Shown piece by piece: positions 48,297-57,394 of a stretch of 64,000 bases of DNA. The stretch is from Sulfolobus sp. A20 (GTDB lineage: Archaea > Thermoproteota > Thermoprotei_A > Sulfolobales > Sulfolobaceae): contig NZ_CP017006.1 in assembly GCF_001719125.1 (NCBI RefSeq), forward strand, positions 1,848,384-1,912,383, given 5' to 3'. A program made the translations under genes and the position numbers. How positions within the stretch are numbered: position 1 is the first letter of the stretch; every line of letters begins with the position of its first letter. Under the pieces are notes generated by a model. That model saw nothing but the letters and a program-made list of their open reading frames with translations. It did no database searches and was not told the origin of the DNA.

Positions 48297-48990
48297 ATTG
48301 ATTAATGAGTTAACCGACTTAGAGCAGGAGTTGGACTTTGATAAATTAAAAGAAGAGGATTATCAATTAAGTAAGCTCATAGAACAGTTAGAAAAAAGTA
48401 AGGAATCTATTGAAAATTCCTTAAAGTTAGTTAAGGTTTTGGAAGATAAAAGCAAGGACATCGTTTCTAACGATTTCATTAAGGGTCTTAATGAGGTGAA
48501 AACATTGATTAGCGAAATATCTAATACCAACGATCCAACGAGAATAATAATATTAGCCTCTGATATTAAGAACAGATTAGAAATCTTAGAACGTGAAATA
48601 AACAATGAGCTGAACAGGCTAATAAGTGAGAAAATTAAAAATATTAACGAGATAAATAATAAATTGGGTATATTTGCTAGAGTATTAGTACAATTTTTAA
48701 GACTTCCTGTTGAAGTAAAGACGTTTCCGGTACCATCAGATAGGTCGATATCGAAATTAAGTGAGATTGAGAGACAAGCAATTAGATACTTAGAAGATAT
48801 ACGGAAACTTACTATTGAGCGAATAAACGAAAATAATGAGAATATTAGTTTAAGTCCATCAGAGCTCGATTTACTGTTAGAGCTACTAGAGAAAGGAGAA
48901 GTTAAAATAAATAGAAATAATCTAGAAAGTATATATAAAGTAATAAAGATATTAACGGAGAGGGGTATTACAATTCAGGTGAGATTTTGA
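48283..48990 (+). CDS. Coiled-coil protein of the HerA-NurA operon
   Basis: The 235 aa are almost entirely predicted coiled coil or helix (LRELINELTDLEQELDFDKL, EIERQAIRYLEDIRKL), with a hydrophobic bend near residue 125 (LGIFARVLVQFLRLPVEV) and a small C-terminal helical hairpin. Start overlaps the large ATPase by 14 bp and its stop overlaps the next gene's TTG, so the order is fixed in one transcript. It may bridge the ATPase to HerA/NurA, but the family is not known. Confidence 0.65.
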   Translation: MKLRELINELTDLEQELDFDKLKEEDYQLSKLIEQLEKSKESIENSLKLVKVLEDKSKDIVSNDFIKGLNEVKTLISEISNTNDPTRIIILASDIKNRLEILEREINNELNRLISEKIKNINEINNKLGIFARVLVQFLRLPVEVKTFPVPSDRSISKLSEIERQAIRYLEDIRKLTIERINENNENISLSPSELDLLLELLEKGEVKINRNNLESIYKVIKILTERGITIQVRF

Positions 48991-50081
48991 ATATAAATGA
49001 TATTTTGGCTAAGATAAATGAAATGGCTAATAGAGATATAGAACAACTAAGTAAATTAAAGACTTTCGTTAATTTAATATATGATGACATAGTAAATGGT
49101 AGTACTGATATAAATATCAAATTTTTAGAAGCTAAAGATAACACGAACCACGTTGCTTGTAGTATTGACGGTAGTAAGTACGAAATTGAATTATCGGATA
49201 TAACTTTAATTATCGCGAGGGCAGTGAGAATTATCGGACACTTAAAGGATAATAAAGGAATTCCATCAAGTATATTAGAAGATTTTAGAATAATAGAAAA
49301 TTATTATGATAAAAATATCATTTCTAACAAGTCTATCTTATTTATGTTAAGTCTAGAAACTAGATTACTTGAGACATGTGAAGAGTGTGATGTTATTTTT
49401 CTTGATGGTCCTATTGTTGATCCACCTACTTACTATGAAGAGGATATAGATTTAGAGGGGATTATGAGCTTGGGTAAGCTGGCAATGTATAGATCTCTCC
49501 TCATAAAAAATCTATTGGATAACCGAAAGAAAATCTTTGGAATAGTTAAGAATTTCTCTCATAGAATTATGACGAAAAAGTTTATCAGTAATGGATTCAG
49601 TGTTTTGAGTAAAGCTAGAGAAAGTTACTTGGTAGGAAATATTATATATAGATTTAGATTGGAAAATAATGAATTTAGTAAGCCAGTCTTTCTAGGATGG
49701 ATCAATTGGGATTTATTGATGGATCATAATAATACATTAGATGACTTAAAGGGAATTTCTAAAGCTTATGAAAATTATAAGAGAAATCTTGGAGACTTTT
49801 CAATATACTCGGCTTATTATCAGTATGATGCCAATTCCCCACTAGCAAGATTAGATGTGGTTTATAGATTAGAGCCTAAAATAGAGGATATAAAATATGT
49901 AAATACTTGGGCGATAGCGAGAACTGAAGAAATAACGTTACTAAATAAGTTAGCTGATGATTTTTCAGAAATTAAATTCAGTGAAGCTAGAAACTATGCC
50001 ACATTATTTAAACTAATGAGAGATAATTATTTAGATGCCAAAGACAAGTTAATCGAATTAATGATGAAAAGTAAGATTTAA
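48987..50081 (+). CDS. NurA-domain nuclease
   Basis: The 364 aa include NurA-type catalytic regions: CSIDGSKYEIELSDI (~residue 55) with the Asp of DGS, CDVIFLDGPIVDPPTYYEE (~136), and later FGIVKNFSHRIMTK. NurA is a 5'-3' exonuclease/endonuclease that works inside the HerA ring. The start is TTG 48987, overlapping the upstream stop. This copy is divergent in sequence and lies in an operon with a large ATPase and a coiled-coil protein in place of Mre11-Rad50. Confidence 0.82.
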   Translation: MNINDILAKINEMANRDIEQLSKLKTFVNLIYDDIVNGSTDINIKFLEAKDNTNHVACSIDGSKYEIELSDITLIIARAVRIIGHLKDNKGIPSSILEDFRIIENYYDKNIISNKSILFMLSLETRLLETCEECDVIFLDGPIVDPPTYYEEDIDLEGIMSLGKLAMYRSLLIKNLLDNRKKIFGIVKNFSHRIMTKKFISNGFSVLSKARESYLVGNIIYRFRLENNEFSKPVFLGWINWDLLMDHNNTLDDLKGISKAYENYKRNLGDFSIYSAYYQYDANSPLARLDVVYRLEPKIEDIKYVNTWAIARTEEITLLNKLADDFSEIKFSEARNYATLFKLMRDNYLDAKDKLIELMMKSKI

Positions 50082-50114
50082 GGAATGATGAAGAATCCTA
50101 GTCCAGCTGAAGGG

Positions 50115-50939
50115 TTAAGATTGTTTAGTGTCAGCCTGTATCTTTTTAGATAATGTTGATAATGCCACTGATGTTCCTAATGTTGGATAAATTTCGTTAC
50201 CTGCAGGTACTACAATTATCAGCCCACCCCTTTGAGAAATATCAGATAAGGTTTCAAGGAACCTTAATTGAAGAGCTGTAGGATTATCTCTATAGTATGT
50301 TGAAGCATCAGCCAATATACTAGCAGCTTGTCTTTCACCTTCACTTAATATAACTTTAGCTCTTCTCAGTCTCTCTGCTTCAGCTTGTTTAGCCATAGCT
50401 GTAAGAAGGTCTTGTGAGAGCCTTATATCCCTTATTGTTACTGCAGTTACTTTAATTCCCCAACCTTCAGTACTGATGTCTAATATTTCTTGAAGTTTTC
50501 TATTGATTTCTTCCCTCTTACTTAGCAGTTCGTCTAATTCCATCTGTCCTACTATATCCCTCAGTGAAGTTTGAGCTAGATTAAGCACAGCAACGTTATA
50601 ATTATAAACACTTATTACAGCTTTTTGTGGATCTATTACTTTGTAATATACCACTGCGTCTACACTAACTGTAACATTATCCTTAGTCAATATAGTTTGT
50701 GGAGGTACTTCAACAGTATTAACTCTTAGGTCTACTACTAATGGTCTATCAACAAATGGTATTAGAAATATAATACCTGGCCCCTTTATCCTAAGAAATC
50801 TTCCTAATCTTAGTACTACTGCTCTTTCCCACTCCCTCACTACTCTGAAGGACATCGCTACAAATATTATTATTATTATGAACAAAAACACCAAACCTAC
50901 AATTAAACCTATATCAATTGCCACTTTTTTACTCCCCAA
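50115..50939 (-). CDS. Stomatin/prohibitin-family (SPFH) membrane protein
   Basis: This 274-aa protein has one N-terminal membrane helix (IGLIVGLVFLFIIIIIFVAM) followed by an SPFH domain: VREWERAVVLRLGRFLRIKGPGIIFLIPFVDRP, VEVPPQTILTKDNVTVSVDAVVYYKVIDP, and the helix AMAKQAEAERLRRAKVILSEGERQAA. Archaeal stomatins assemble in the membrane and are often processed by a partner NfeD-type protease. It lies 8 bp downstream of a thermopsin-like gene on the same strand. Confidence 0.93.
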   Translation of the reverse strand: MGSKKVAIDIGLIVGLVFLFIIIIIFVAMSFRVVREWERAVVLRLGRFLRIKGPGIIFLIPFVDRPLVVDLRVNTVEVPPQTILTKDNVTVSVDAVVYYKVIDPQKAVISVYNYNVAVLNLAQTSLRDIVGQMELDELLSKREEINRKLQEILDISTEGWGIKVTAVTIRDIRLSQDLLTAMAKQAEAERLRRAKVILSEGERQAASILADASTYYRDNPTALQLRFLETLSDISQRGGLIIVVPAGNEIYPTLGTSVALSTLSKKIQADTKQS

Positions 50940-50947
50940 TATATAAA

Positions 50948-52252
50948 CTATAATTTGAACCTTATTAATATTGCTGAAATTACCATACCAATTACGAAAG
51001 CTAAAATGTAGATTATGATATACATGTTAAATCCTATCTGATTATTTGTTTGTTTTGTAGTTGTTGTGGGGCTTTGTTTCGAAAGTACGGATTTAATTCC
51101 ATTTTTAAATGAATTTTGAAATGATTTTAAAAAGTTTAATAATTGCTGATAATAAGTTTGTATCTTTGTGGTCAAGGAATTAAGTATTGGTGAGGAGTAA
51201 TAATAGGCTGAAGACAGAGTATAGTTACCGGGAAAATAAACTTCGTAAAAAGAGTAATTTTCGTATGAAAATTCAGCAATACCGGAGGAATTAGTGATGG
51301 ATTTAGCAGCGACTGAGGGAGGAAAACCTGTTTCAAGATATACCTCTTGATCTGGTATAGGTTCTCCATTAATGCTGATGTTAACGTATATTTTGTTCTC
51401 GGTTTGGTTAACTTTAATCTGGGGAGGAATAGGCCATAATATATTAGGAGTGTTTATACCCGGAGACTCAAAAGCGAGTGGTGAAAAGATGTTGCGTAAA
51501 TATGTATTTACTTTTGTTCCATAAGCTGATTCGGCAGTATCAAATCCAATCGAGTATGCATTAGGGACTATTGTTAATGATTTGCCATTAAAATAGTATA
51601 GCTGGGTTGTAGCTGTTACATTCATGTATACCATACTACCTCCCCCCGGTCCACCCCATACTAGTTCCAAGTCATTTGGTAGCCCTAGAATGGAAAAACC
51701 TCCTATCTGAAATAGTCCGATTATAGGCAAGGTAAAATATATTCCTTTGTGGTTGTTTATATCATAACCGAATTGTAACGTAGAGTTAACTATGTCCATA
51801 AATAAGGAAATATGTAAAGGAAGACTTTCTTTAAAAGTAGGTCCTTGATAGTAGATTATTCCTAGACCTTGATACACTTCAGAATCGTTTAATGTTGTAT
51901 TATAAAACGGGCCGCTTAAATTCCATACATTTACTATAAGTGTTAAGTAAAATGTATTGGAAGAAATTTGATGAAATAATATCACGTTTTGAGCCCAATA
52001 TTTGCCTAATATCATTGCATTTAATTGTAGGGACGCGTTACCATTGGTCAAAAGCTGTCCTTGTAAATACGAATCTCCTATTTTCAAGCTAGTAATATTT
52101 ATCTCCCCTTGAACAAAATTAGTATAAATTATCGTATTTATTGGAAAGCTGGATATGCCAGTAGGAAAGGAAAATATTAAGGCTTGTGATTGTACCGTTA
52201 AGGGAAGTAATAGCGAAAGCAATAGAATTATTATGGGAATAATCTTGTACAT
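50948..52252 (-). CDS. Thermopsin-like (peptidase A5 family) membrane-anchored protein
   Basis: This 434-aa protein has a signal peptide (IIPIIILLLSLLLPLTVQSQA), a thermopsin-type domain (INTIIYTNFVQGEINITSL, ASLQLNAMILGKYWAQNVILF, VWNLSGPFYNT, ELVWGGPGGGS), then a small Ig-like domain (VNQTENKIYVNISINGEPIPDQEVYLETG). A Thr/Gln-rich linker and a C-terminal helix (MYIIIYILAFVIGMVISAILI) follow. Thermopsins are acid proteases of Sulfolobales. Catalytic residues are not fully established, so activity is inferred. It is co-oriented with and tightly linked to the stomatin gene. Confidence 0.75.
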   Translation of the reverse strand: MYKIIPIIILLLSLLLPLTVQSQALIFSFPTGISSFPINTIIYTNFVQGEINITSLKIGDSYLQGQLLTNGNASLQLNAMILGKYWAQNVILFHQISSNTFYLTLIVNVWNLSGPFYNTTLNDSEVYQGLGIIYYQGPTFKESLPLHISLFMDIVNSTLQFGYDINNHKGIYFTLPIIGLFQIGGFSILGLPNDLELVWGGPGGGSMVYMNVTATTQLYYFNGKSLTIVPNAYSIGFDTAESAYGTKVNTYLRNIFSPLAFESPGINTPNILWPIPPQIKVNQTENKIYVNISINGEPIPDQEVYLETGFPPSVAAKSITNSSGIAEFSYENYSFYEVYFPGNYTLSSAYYYSSPILNSLTTKIQTYYQQLLNFLKSFQNSFKNGIKSVLSKQSPTTTTKQTNNQIGFNMYIIIYILAFVIGMVISAILIRFKL

Positions 52253-52286
52253 CAGAAATATATATTAATTATACTAATAAAAATTT

Positions 52287-52661
52287 GTGGCACACCCAGT
52301 AGCTATTACAATAATAATCATTGTTATTTTGATAGCTGTGCTTGTGATTACGGGTTATATTTCTGATCCAATAATTGACATTCCTTCGCTAGCCCTCTTA
52401 GGATTTCTTACATATAGGGTAATTAATGTTGTAATTAAAACTAGAGGGAGAAATTTGTATTCTTATGAGGGAAAGATAGGCAAAGCATTAGAGGATATGA
52501 AGGTGGGAAAAGAGGGTTACGTTTTAGTAGAAGGAGAATATTGGCAGGCAATTGCACTGGAAGATATTAAAAAAGGTGAGGACATAGTTGTTGTTAAAAG
52601 GGAAGGATTAAAACTAATAGTGAAGAAGAGGGCGAGTAGAGTTGAGACAGATAGAGTATAG
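52287..52661 (+). CDS. NfeD-like short protein (OB-fold)
   Basis: This 124-aa protein has two N-terminal membrane helices (AITIIIIVILIAVLVITGYI and IPSLALLGFLTYRVINVVI) followed by a NfeD C-terminal OB-fold (GKIGKALEDMKVGKEGYVLVEGEYWQAIALEDIKKGEDIVVVKREGLKLIVKK). NfeD proteins partner stomatins. It reads GTG-first and is divergent from the thermopsin-like gene with ~34 bp between starts. It is the expected partner of the neighbouring stomatin. Confidence 0.85.
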   Translation: MAHPVAITIIIIVILIAVLVITGYISDPIIDIPSLALLGFLTYRVINVVIKTRGRNLYSYEGKIGKALEDMKVGKEGYVLVEGEYWQAIALEDIKKGEDIVVVKREGLKLIVKKRASRVETDRV

Positions 52662-52929
52662 AGAATTAATAAATATGTTAAGACAAAGAGGTTGGGAAGT
52701 AAAGGAAAATCAAAACGAGATCTTAGCTATTTATTACCCACCCCCTATAGAAGAGGCTGGAGGTGAAAATTATGGTGAGGCATCTCAAAGATACTATTTG
52801 TTGAAGTTCATTAAAAATGGTGACTTAGCTTATCTTGATTCCGCCTTGCTCATAGAGGAAGATAAAGTTATAAGAGCTATGAGTAAAGATGAAGTTGAGC
52901 TTTGGTTAGAAAGTTTGATAGGTGGATAA
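52642..52929 (+). CDS. Hypothetical protein (95 aa)
   Basis: This small alpha/beta protein has a YYPPPIEEAGGENYGEAS loop and an acidic C-terminus (SKDEVELWLESLIGG). The frame starts at TTG 52642 inside the end of the NfeD gene; ATG at 52675 is the alternative. No family is recognised. It is followed after 3 bp by the GGCT gene. Confidence 0.6.
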   Translation: MRQIEYRELINMLRQRGWEVKENQNEILAIYYPPPIEEAGGENYGEASQRYYLLKFIKNGDLAYLDSALLIEEDKVIRAMSKDEVELWLESLIGG

Positions 52930-52932
52930 TTT

Positions 52933-53751
52933 ATGTATATTTTTGTATACGGTAGCCTTAGGTATGGTTTTGAGTTACATCATATCATTTCCAAGTCTAG
53001 GTTTGTTGGTTTAGGATACATAGAAGGATACGATATGTATGATTTAGGTAGTTATCCAGGTATTATAAAAGGAGATGGTGTTGTATGGGGCGAAGTGTAT
53101 GAGATAAATGATGAGTTAATTAAATTTCTTGATGAGGTAGAAGACTACAAGGGTTCTCCTGATGACTTATATACTAGGCAGAGAACTAGGGTTTTCTTCG
53201 ATCAAAAGAGGAAATATTATATTGATAATGTATTTTTCTATAAGTATAATAGGGAAATAGTAGATAGGAAAGAGATAGAGTCTGGTGACTATTCTGCTTG
53301 GATAGGTATGCCTATAATAGTAAACTATTTTGCATACGCAGAGAACACAAATTTAAATGTTCTTCATTCAAGAGGGGTTGACTTAATTTTAAGTGAAATT
53401 CCTGCATACTCCCTAGGGTATAGGATGATATTCAATATCCCTTGTAAGTACGGTTATTGCGCAAATTTAGTTGAAGAGCCTAATGGAAAGATTTGTGGCT
53501 ATTTGCAGAAGGTCTTCCTTCACACTCTAAATTCTTTAGATAGAGCTGAGCAACATTTGATAAAGTATATGAGAGAAGTTGTAAAGGTTTATGATAAAGA
53601 GGGGAAAGAGTATTTTGCTTATGCGTATATTTCAAGTCATAAGGAAGATGAAAGAGATCCAAGTAATGAATACGTAGAAATTATAAGAGAAGGTTTAAAG
53701 AGAGGTTGGGGTAATAGTTGTATTAGTACGGGTTTAGATAAGTACATATGA
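52933..53751 (+). CDS. Tandem gamma-glutamylcyclotransferase (AIG2-like) protein
   Basis: The 272 aa carry two GGCT folds. The first has IFVYGSLRYGF, FVGLGYIEGYDMYDLGSYPGII and VWGEVYEINDELIKFLDEVEDY (the last supplying the acid). The second has NYFAYAENTNLNVLHSRG, AYSLGYRMIFN and KICGYLQKVFLHTLNSLDRAEQ. Such proteins cyclise gamma-glutamyl compounds or cut gamma-glutamyl-amine bonds; the natural substrate in archaea is unknown. The stop codon overlaps a candidate C/D box sRNA. Confidence 0.8.
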   Translation: MYIFVYGSLRYGFELHHIISKSRFVGLGYIEGYDMYDLGSYPGIIKGDGVVWGEVYEINDELIKFLDEVEDYKGSPDDLYTRQRTRVFFDQKRKYYIDNVFFYKYNREIVDRKEIESGDYSAWIGMPIIVNYFAYAENTNLNVLHSRGVDLILSEIPAYSLGYRMIFNIPCKYGYCANLVEEPNGKICGYLQKVFLHTLNSLDRAEQHLIKYMREVVKVYDKEGKEYFAYAYISSHKEDERDPSNEYVEIIREGLKRGWGNSCISTGLDKYI

Positions 53752-53803
53752 TGAGCCTGGCATAACCTATTTGATGACGATCGAACTCGGTTCTGATTTT
53801 ACT
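53741..53803 (+). ncRNA. Candidate C/D box sRNA overlapping a stop codon
   Basis: The order is a short stem AGTA/TACT, box C ATGATGA (53748-53754), a 12-nt guide GCCTGGCATAAC, a degenerate D' CTAT, box C' TTGATGA (53771-53777), a 15-nt guide and box D CTGA (53793-53796). Box C overlaps the TGA of the GGCT gene. Layout and spacings fit archaeal guide RNAs apart from the poor D'. rRNA or tRNA targets are not assigned. Confidence 0.55.
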
Positions 53804-53851
53804 GTTTAAAAATTCTTATTAGCTATATTAACAATTAAATTAATTAGTGGG

Positions 53852-54619
53852 ATGTTGAATCTTGATGAAGTATATAAACAATATAAGAACGGAAATTTAA
53901 ATTACGCTCTTAAACTCGTAAATGAGATAATAGCTCAAAATCCTGAACTGAGAGAAGCTTATTCTATTAAAGGAAGAATTCTGATGGAGATGGGCAAATT
54001 AGATGAGGCTCTAGATAGTTTCATGAAAGCTAACGATAGTTTGGGAATAGCCAAAGTTCTAATAGCTAGAGGTCTTTATGCTGATGCACTACAATACCTT
54101 GAGAAAGGGGATTCTGACGAATTCAAAAAATTACGGGCATTAATATATTTAAGGCTTGAAGATTTCGATAAGGCATTCAATGAAGTGAAAGAAATAACGG
54201 GAAATGATGATCCCTTAATATATAAAATAAAAGGTATTTCTGAGTTTAAGTTAGGTAGATTCCTGGATGCTATAAGGGATCTTAGTAGAGCAATAGAGTA
54301 TTATCCCATGGATGCCGAATTATATTTGTTTAGGGCTCTATCCCTCAAGGAATTGGGGGATTACAAGGAAGCGGAGAATGATTTACAAGTTGCTATTAAT
54401 TTAAACCCGTATTATGCTGAAGTCTACTTTAATTTAGGTGAACTAAAAGAAAGAACCGGATCTTTACAAGATGCAGTTACGTTGTATTCTAAGGCTATTG
54501 CTTTGAACCCTAACTACAGAGGAGCATACGTGAGAAGAGCTAAAAGTTATATGAAATTAGGTATGGAAGAAGAAGCTATGAGCGATATTGAAAGGGTTAG
54601 AGAGCTTGACGGGTCTTAA
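53852..54619 (+). CDS. TPR-repeat protein
   Basis: The 255 aa are built of about seven tetratricopeptide repeats with the usual pattern (YALKLVNEIIAQNPELREAYSIKGRI, DAIRDLSRAIEYYPMDAELYLFRALSL, DAVTLYSKAIALNPNYRGAYVRRAKS). There is no membrane segment. It is a protein-interaction scaffold, 32 bp upstream of two genes of unknown function and probably co-transcribed with them. Confidence 0.85.
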   Translation: MLNLDEVYKQYKNGNLNYALKLVNEIIAQNPELREAYSIKGRILMEMGKLDEALDSFMKANDSLGIAKVLIARGLYADALQYLEKGDSDEFKKLRALIYLRLEDFDKAFNEVKEITGNDDPLIYKIKGISEFKLGRFLDAIRDLSRAIEYYPMDAELYLFRALSLKELGDYKEAENDLQVAINLNPYYAEVYFNLGELKERTGSLQDAVTLYSKAIALNPNYRGAYVRRAKSYMKLGMEEEAMSDIERVRELDGS

Positions 54620-54651
54620 GTTTAAATAAGATATACAAATATATATTAAAC

Positions 54652-55362
54652 ATGGAGTGCTCAACTAAGCAGTTCAGAGAGATAAGGGGTTTCACCTTTT
54701 TAGTTCCTAATTGTGACAAGAACTTTCTGCAAGAAAAATTTAGTTTATTTCGAAAATTAGCAAATGAGGAAAATAAGACATATATTATAAGGATAGCTGA
54801 TTCAAATTACTTTAGGTTTGAAGTACTTATGCTACCTAATTCTTTGACCTTACTTACTATATCAACCGTAAGAGGAACCAATAATATAAATTTAAGAGAC
54901 TTTGAGATGCTAGATGAATTGCAAACATTATCCTGCTGTGCTTGCGTAAAAGATGAACTAATTAATGTAACCTCAAACTTCTTGGGAACAGCACAATTAA
55001 GTGAAGCGGAGGTAGTAGACTTAATCAGTTCAGAGGAAGAATTTAAAGTAGATTTAGACTGCAGTAAGGTAACATGGAATGAGATAAAGATACCCGAACA
55101 AGTGGAAGGTAAATGGGTGACATCAGAGCTCGCTTATACTAACAGATTATATCTGAAAGCTTTAGTAGGTCAAGGGAAGTTTTTGACTATATCTACCGAA
55201 AGACCTCAAAACTCGATAAAATTTATTACAATTGATAGACTAAGAGCTTTATGTTGTTTCATTGCTCAATTAAAAAAGAAAATTGATGGATGTCAAAGTT
55301 TAAGAGAAGTATTAAACGGATACTTACAGGTGGAGGTTCCAAGAAAAAGGAAAAGAACATGA
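54652..55362 (+). CDS. Hypothetical protein, Cys-rich stretch
   Basis: I do not recognise this 236-aa protein. It has an alpha/beta N-terminal half (RGFTFLVPNCDKNFL), a Cys cluster LSCCACVKDEL near residue 102 and another pair RALCCFIAQLKKKIDGC near 200. It ends in the basic PRKRKRT. It sits between a TPR gene and the gene at 55359, which it overlaps by 4 bp. Confidence 0.65.
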   Translation: MECSTKQFREIRGFTFLVPNCDKNFLQEKFSLFRKLANEENKTYIIRIADSNYFRFEVLMLPNSLTLLTISTVRGTNNINLRDFEMLDELQTLSCCACVKDELINVTSNFLGTAQLSEAEVVDLISSEEEFKVDLDCSKVTWNEIKIPEQVEGKWVTSELAYTNRLYLKALVGQGKFLTISTERPQNSIKFITIDRLRALCCFIAQLKKKIDGCQSLREVLNGYLQVEVPRKRKRT

Positions 55363-55865
55363 GTGAAGACGTAACTCCTATATATGCTTTAGGAAATTTT
55401 GTAATGGATAAATCAGGCACTGTTACTCAGTATACTTTTTTCTATTATTATGATAAAAACACATATTATGCTAGCTTAAGTAAAGAAATACTTAAGGAAG
55501 AGTTAAACGAGATTAGACGTAATATGCAGAGATTTTTGGACGAAGAACAAATCCTTATAAACGGTGTCAGAAGTTTAGCTAAGGTAATCAATATTGACCT
55601 TTTTCTTCTTGATATCGAACATCCGGTACTAGAATTTATAATTGTATTCAGAGGGAGGTTGAGAAAGGGAGTTAACGTTTATGAGAATTCTTATGAGGAA
55701 GAGGTCGCGGAATACCCTTATCAGGCTATTTGGAAATTACCAGGTAAAGTAATTCACGTAAATATGAATGGGAAAATTAGTATATTTAAAAATTTTTTAA
55801 AGATTAAGGTAGATAAGGGAACTAAAGTTGGAGGAGTAGAGATTATAAAGTTCCTTCTAAGATAA
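55359..55865 (+). CDS. Hypothetical protein
   Basis: This 168-aa protein starts at the ATG at 55359, which overlaps the upstream TGA (ATGA). That makes it more likely than the longer frame from 55290 that lies entirely within the upstream coding region. It is a beta-rich protein with TQYTFFYYYDKNTYYASL and an amphipathic helix. No family is recognised. It is third in the TPR cluster. Confidence 0.65.
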   Translation: MSEDVTPIYALGNFVMDKSGTVTQYTFFYYYDKNTYYASLSKEILKEELNEIRRNMQRFLDEEQILINGVRSLAKVINIDLFLLDIEHPVLEFIIVFRGRLRKGVNVYENSYEEEVAEYPYQAIWKLPGKVIHVNMNGKISIFKNFLKIKVDKGTKVGGVEIIKFLLR

Positions 55866-55889
55866 CTTTTTATTTTTAATGTAGGGGAT

Positions 55890-57062
55890 TTGAATTTTGT
55901 GAGAAAAAAGGAAGGTCTTATATATATAATCATTATAATATTACTGTCTACGATATCTGCAAGATCAGTAAATAACATGATCTCAACGACTATACCTCTA
56001 TTATCTAAATATGAGTTAAGTATGAACGATGAAACTGTAGGGTTATTGTCTGCGTCATTCTCACTTGCTACATTAATAGCGACCAGCTTGATCAATGTTT
56101 TCTTACAGTCCTCTAAGAGGAGAATAGCTTTCATCCTATCATCTATATTAGTGATACCAATTCTAGTCTTGTTTTATATTTCAAATGCTGTTACGATATG
56201 GTTAGTGGTTCCTATTACCGGTATTTTATACGGGTTCATAATGCCAAACTTAGTTACGTTTGCTTCAATTTCAGGTTATGATAAGAAAAGTTCAGAGAGA
56301 TTACTCAATATATACTCTACAAGTTTAAGTCTTAGTTTAATAATAGGTCCTATTTTAGAAACCTTGTTATTAAAAAGTTATACGTATAGAGATATATTTC
56401 TATTGTTCTTACCGTTATCTCTACCTTTGGCTTTCCTTTCAAGAACTGTGAAGTTCCCTGAGGTAAAAAATGAGGTGAAAGGATTCAATACTTTGAAGAA
56501 TAAGAGTTTAATAGCAAGCATATTAGCAATAACTTCATATAACATACCCTTCGCCGTTATAACTACTTTTATAGCTATATATGCTAAGGAGCTGTTTAAT
56601 CTATCTAGCTTTGAAGCTTACTCAGTGTTTATACCCTTTTTCACGTTGTCATTCATAACTAGGTTTTTGATGTCGATAAAACCATTCAGAGACCTAAGGA
56701 GACCATTACTCATTTCAATAATGGTGACTATTATTGGCATAATAGTGGTCTCGTTAGCTCCTAACTATACCATACTTCTAGTAGGAATGTTTATTTTGGG
56801 AATACCTCATGGTTCAATATTCCCCATATCCACAGTAATGATTAGTAGAGGAACAAATATTGCTGAAAGGAATTCAGCCAATTCTTTCTTCTTAGCATAT
56901 AATAATGTACTTTTCACTATCTCACCTGCAATTTATGGATACTTGTTATATATCCTAGAATCAAATTACCGATTAGCCTTTATGACTTTACTATTACCAG
57001 TTATCGTATCTACCATATTACTTATTAAAGTAGCATGGAAGGATAAGGTAATGTTAGGATAA
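55890..57062 (+). CDS. MFS transporter
   Basis: This 390-aa protein has about twelve membrane helices. It has an MFS loop after helix 2 (FLQSSKRRIAFILS) and a matching loop in the second half (FRDLRRPLLIS). It starts at TTG 55890, or at GTG 55899. The substrate is unknown. Its end overlaps the PCD gene tail to tail by 9 bp. Confidence 0.85.
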   Translation: MNFVRKKEGLIYIIIIILLSTISARSVNNMISTTIPLLSKYELSMNDETVGLLSASFSLATLIATSLINVFLQSSKRRIAFILSSILVIPILVLFYISNAVTIWLVVPITGILYGFIMPNLVTFASISGYDKKSSERLLNIYSTSLSLSLIIGPILETLLLKSYTYRDIFLLFLPLSLPLAFLSRTVKFPEVKNEVKGFNTLKNKSLIASILAITSYNIPFAVITTFIAIYAKELFNLSSFEAYSVFIPFFTLSFITRFLMSIKPFRDLRRPLLISIMVTIIGIIVVSLAPNYTILLVGMFILGIPHGSIFPISTVMISRGTNIAERNSANSFFLAYNNVLFTISPAIYGYLLYILESNYRLAFMTLLLPVIVSTILLIKVAWKDKVMLG

Positions 57063-57344
57063 CATTTTATAAATATCATCTATTTTAACGGCTAACTGAT
57101 AATCTAAGTCCGTTAATCCTCCTTTTTCATGCGTTGAAAGTTCTATAAACACTTTATTATAGTATATACAAACATCTGGATGATGGTTAAGACCATCAGC
57201 TATGGGCTGTATTTCTTTCATAAAATCGATAGATTGCTTAAAGTTCTTAAATCTGAATTCTTTCTTAATTTTCTTTCTATCTTCAGTTAAATTCCAACCT
57301 GCTGATATAAGTTGACTAATTTCTCCTTCCGAGATTTCTCTCAT
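57054..57344 (-). CDS. Pterin-4a-carbinolamine dehydratase (PCD/DCoH)
   Basis: This 96-aa protein has the PCD signature: IQPIADGLNHHPDVCIYYNKVFIELSTHEKGGLTDLDYQLA, including the paired His and the second His that form the active site. It recycles or dehydrates 4a-hydroxy-pterins. The archaeal pterin partner is not known from this context. Confidence 0.93.
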   Translation of the reverse strand: MREISEGEISQLISAGWNLTEDRKKIKKEFRFKNFKQSIDFMKEIQPIADGLNHHPDVCIYYNKVFIELSTHEKGGLTDLDYQLAVKIDDIYKMLS

Positions 57345-57394
57345 GAATATGCTTTAACTGTTTCACGATTAAAAACCTTTATGATCCTAAAAAA

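Noticed and set aside
50085..50110. ATGATGA ... CTGA pattern after the NurA gene as a C/D sRNA
   Set aside because: Only one C and one D-like box with a 15-nt spacer. No C' or terminal D box before the stomatin gene.
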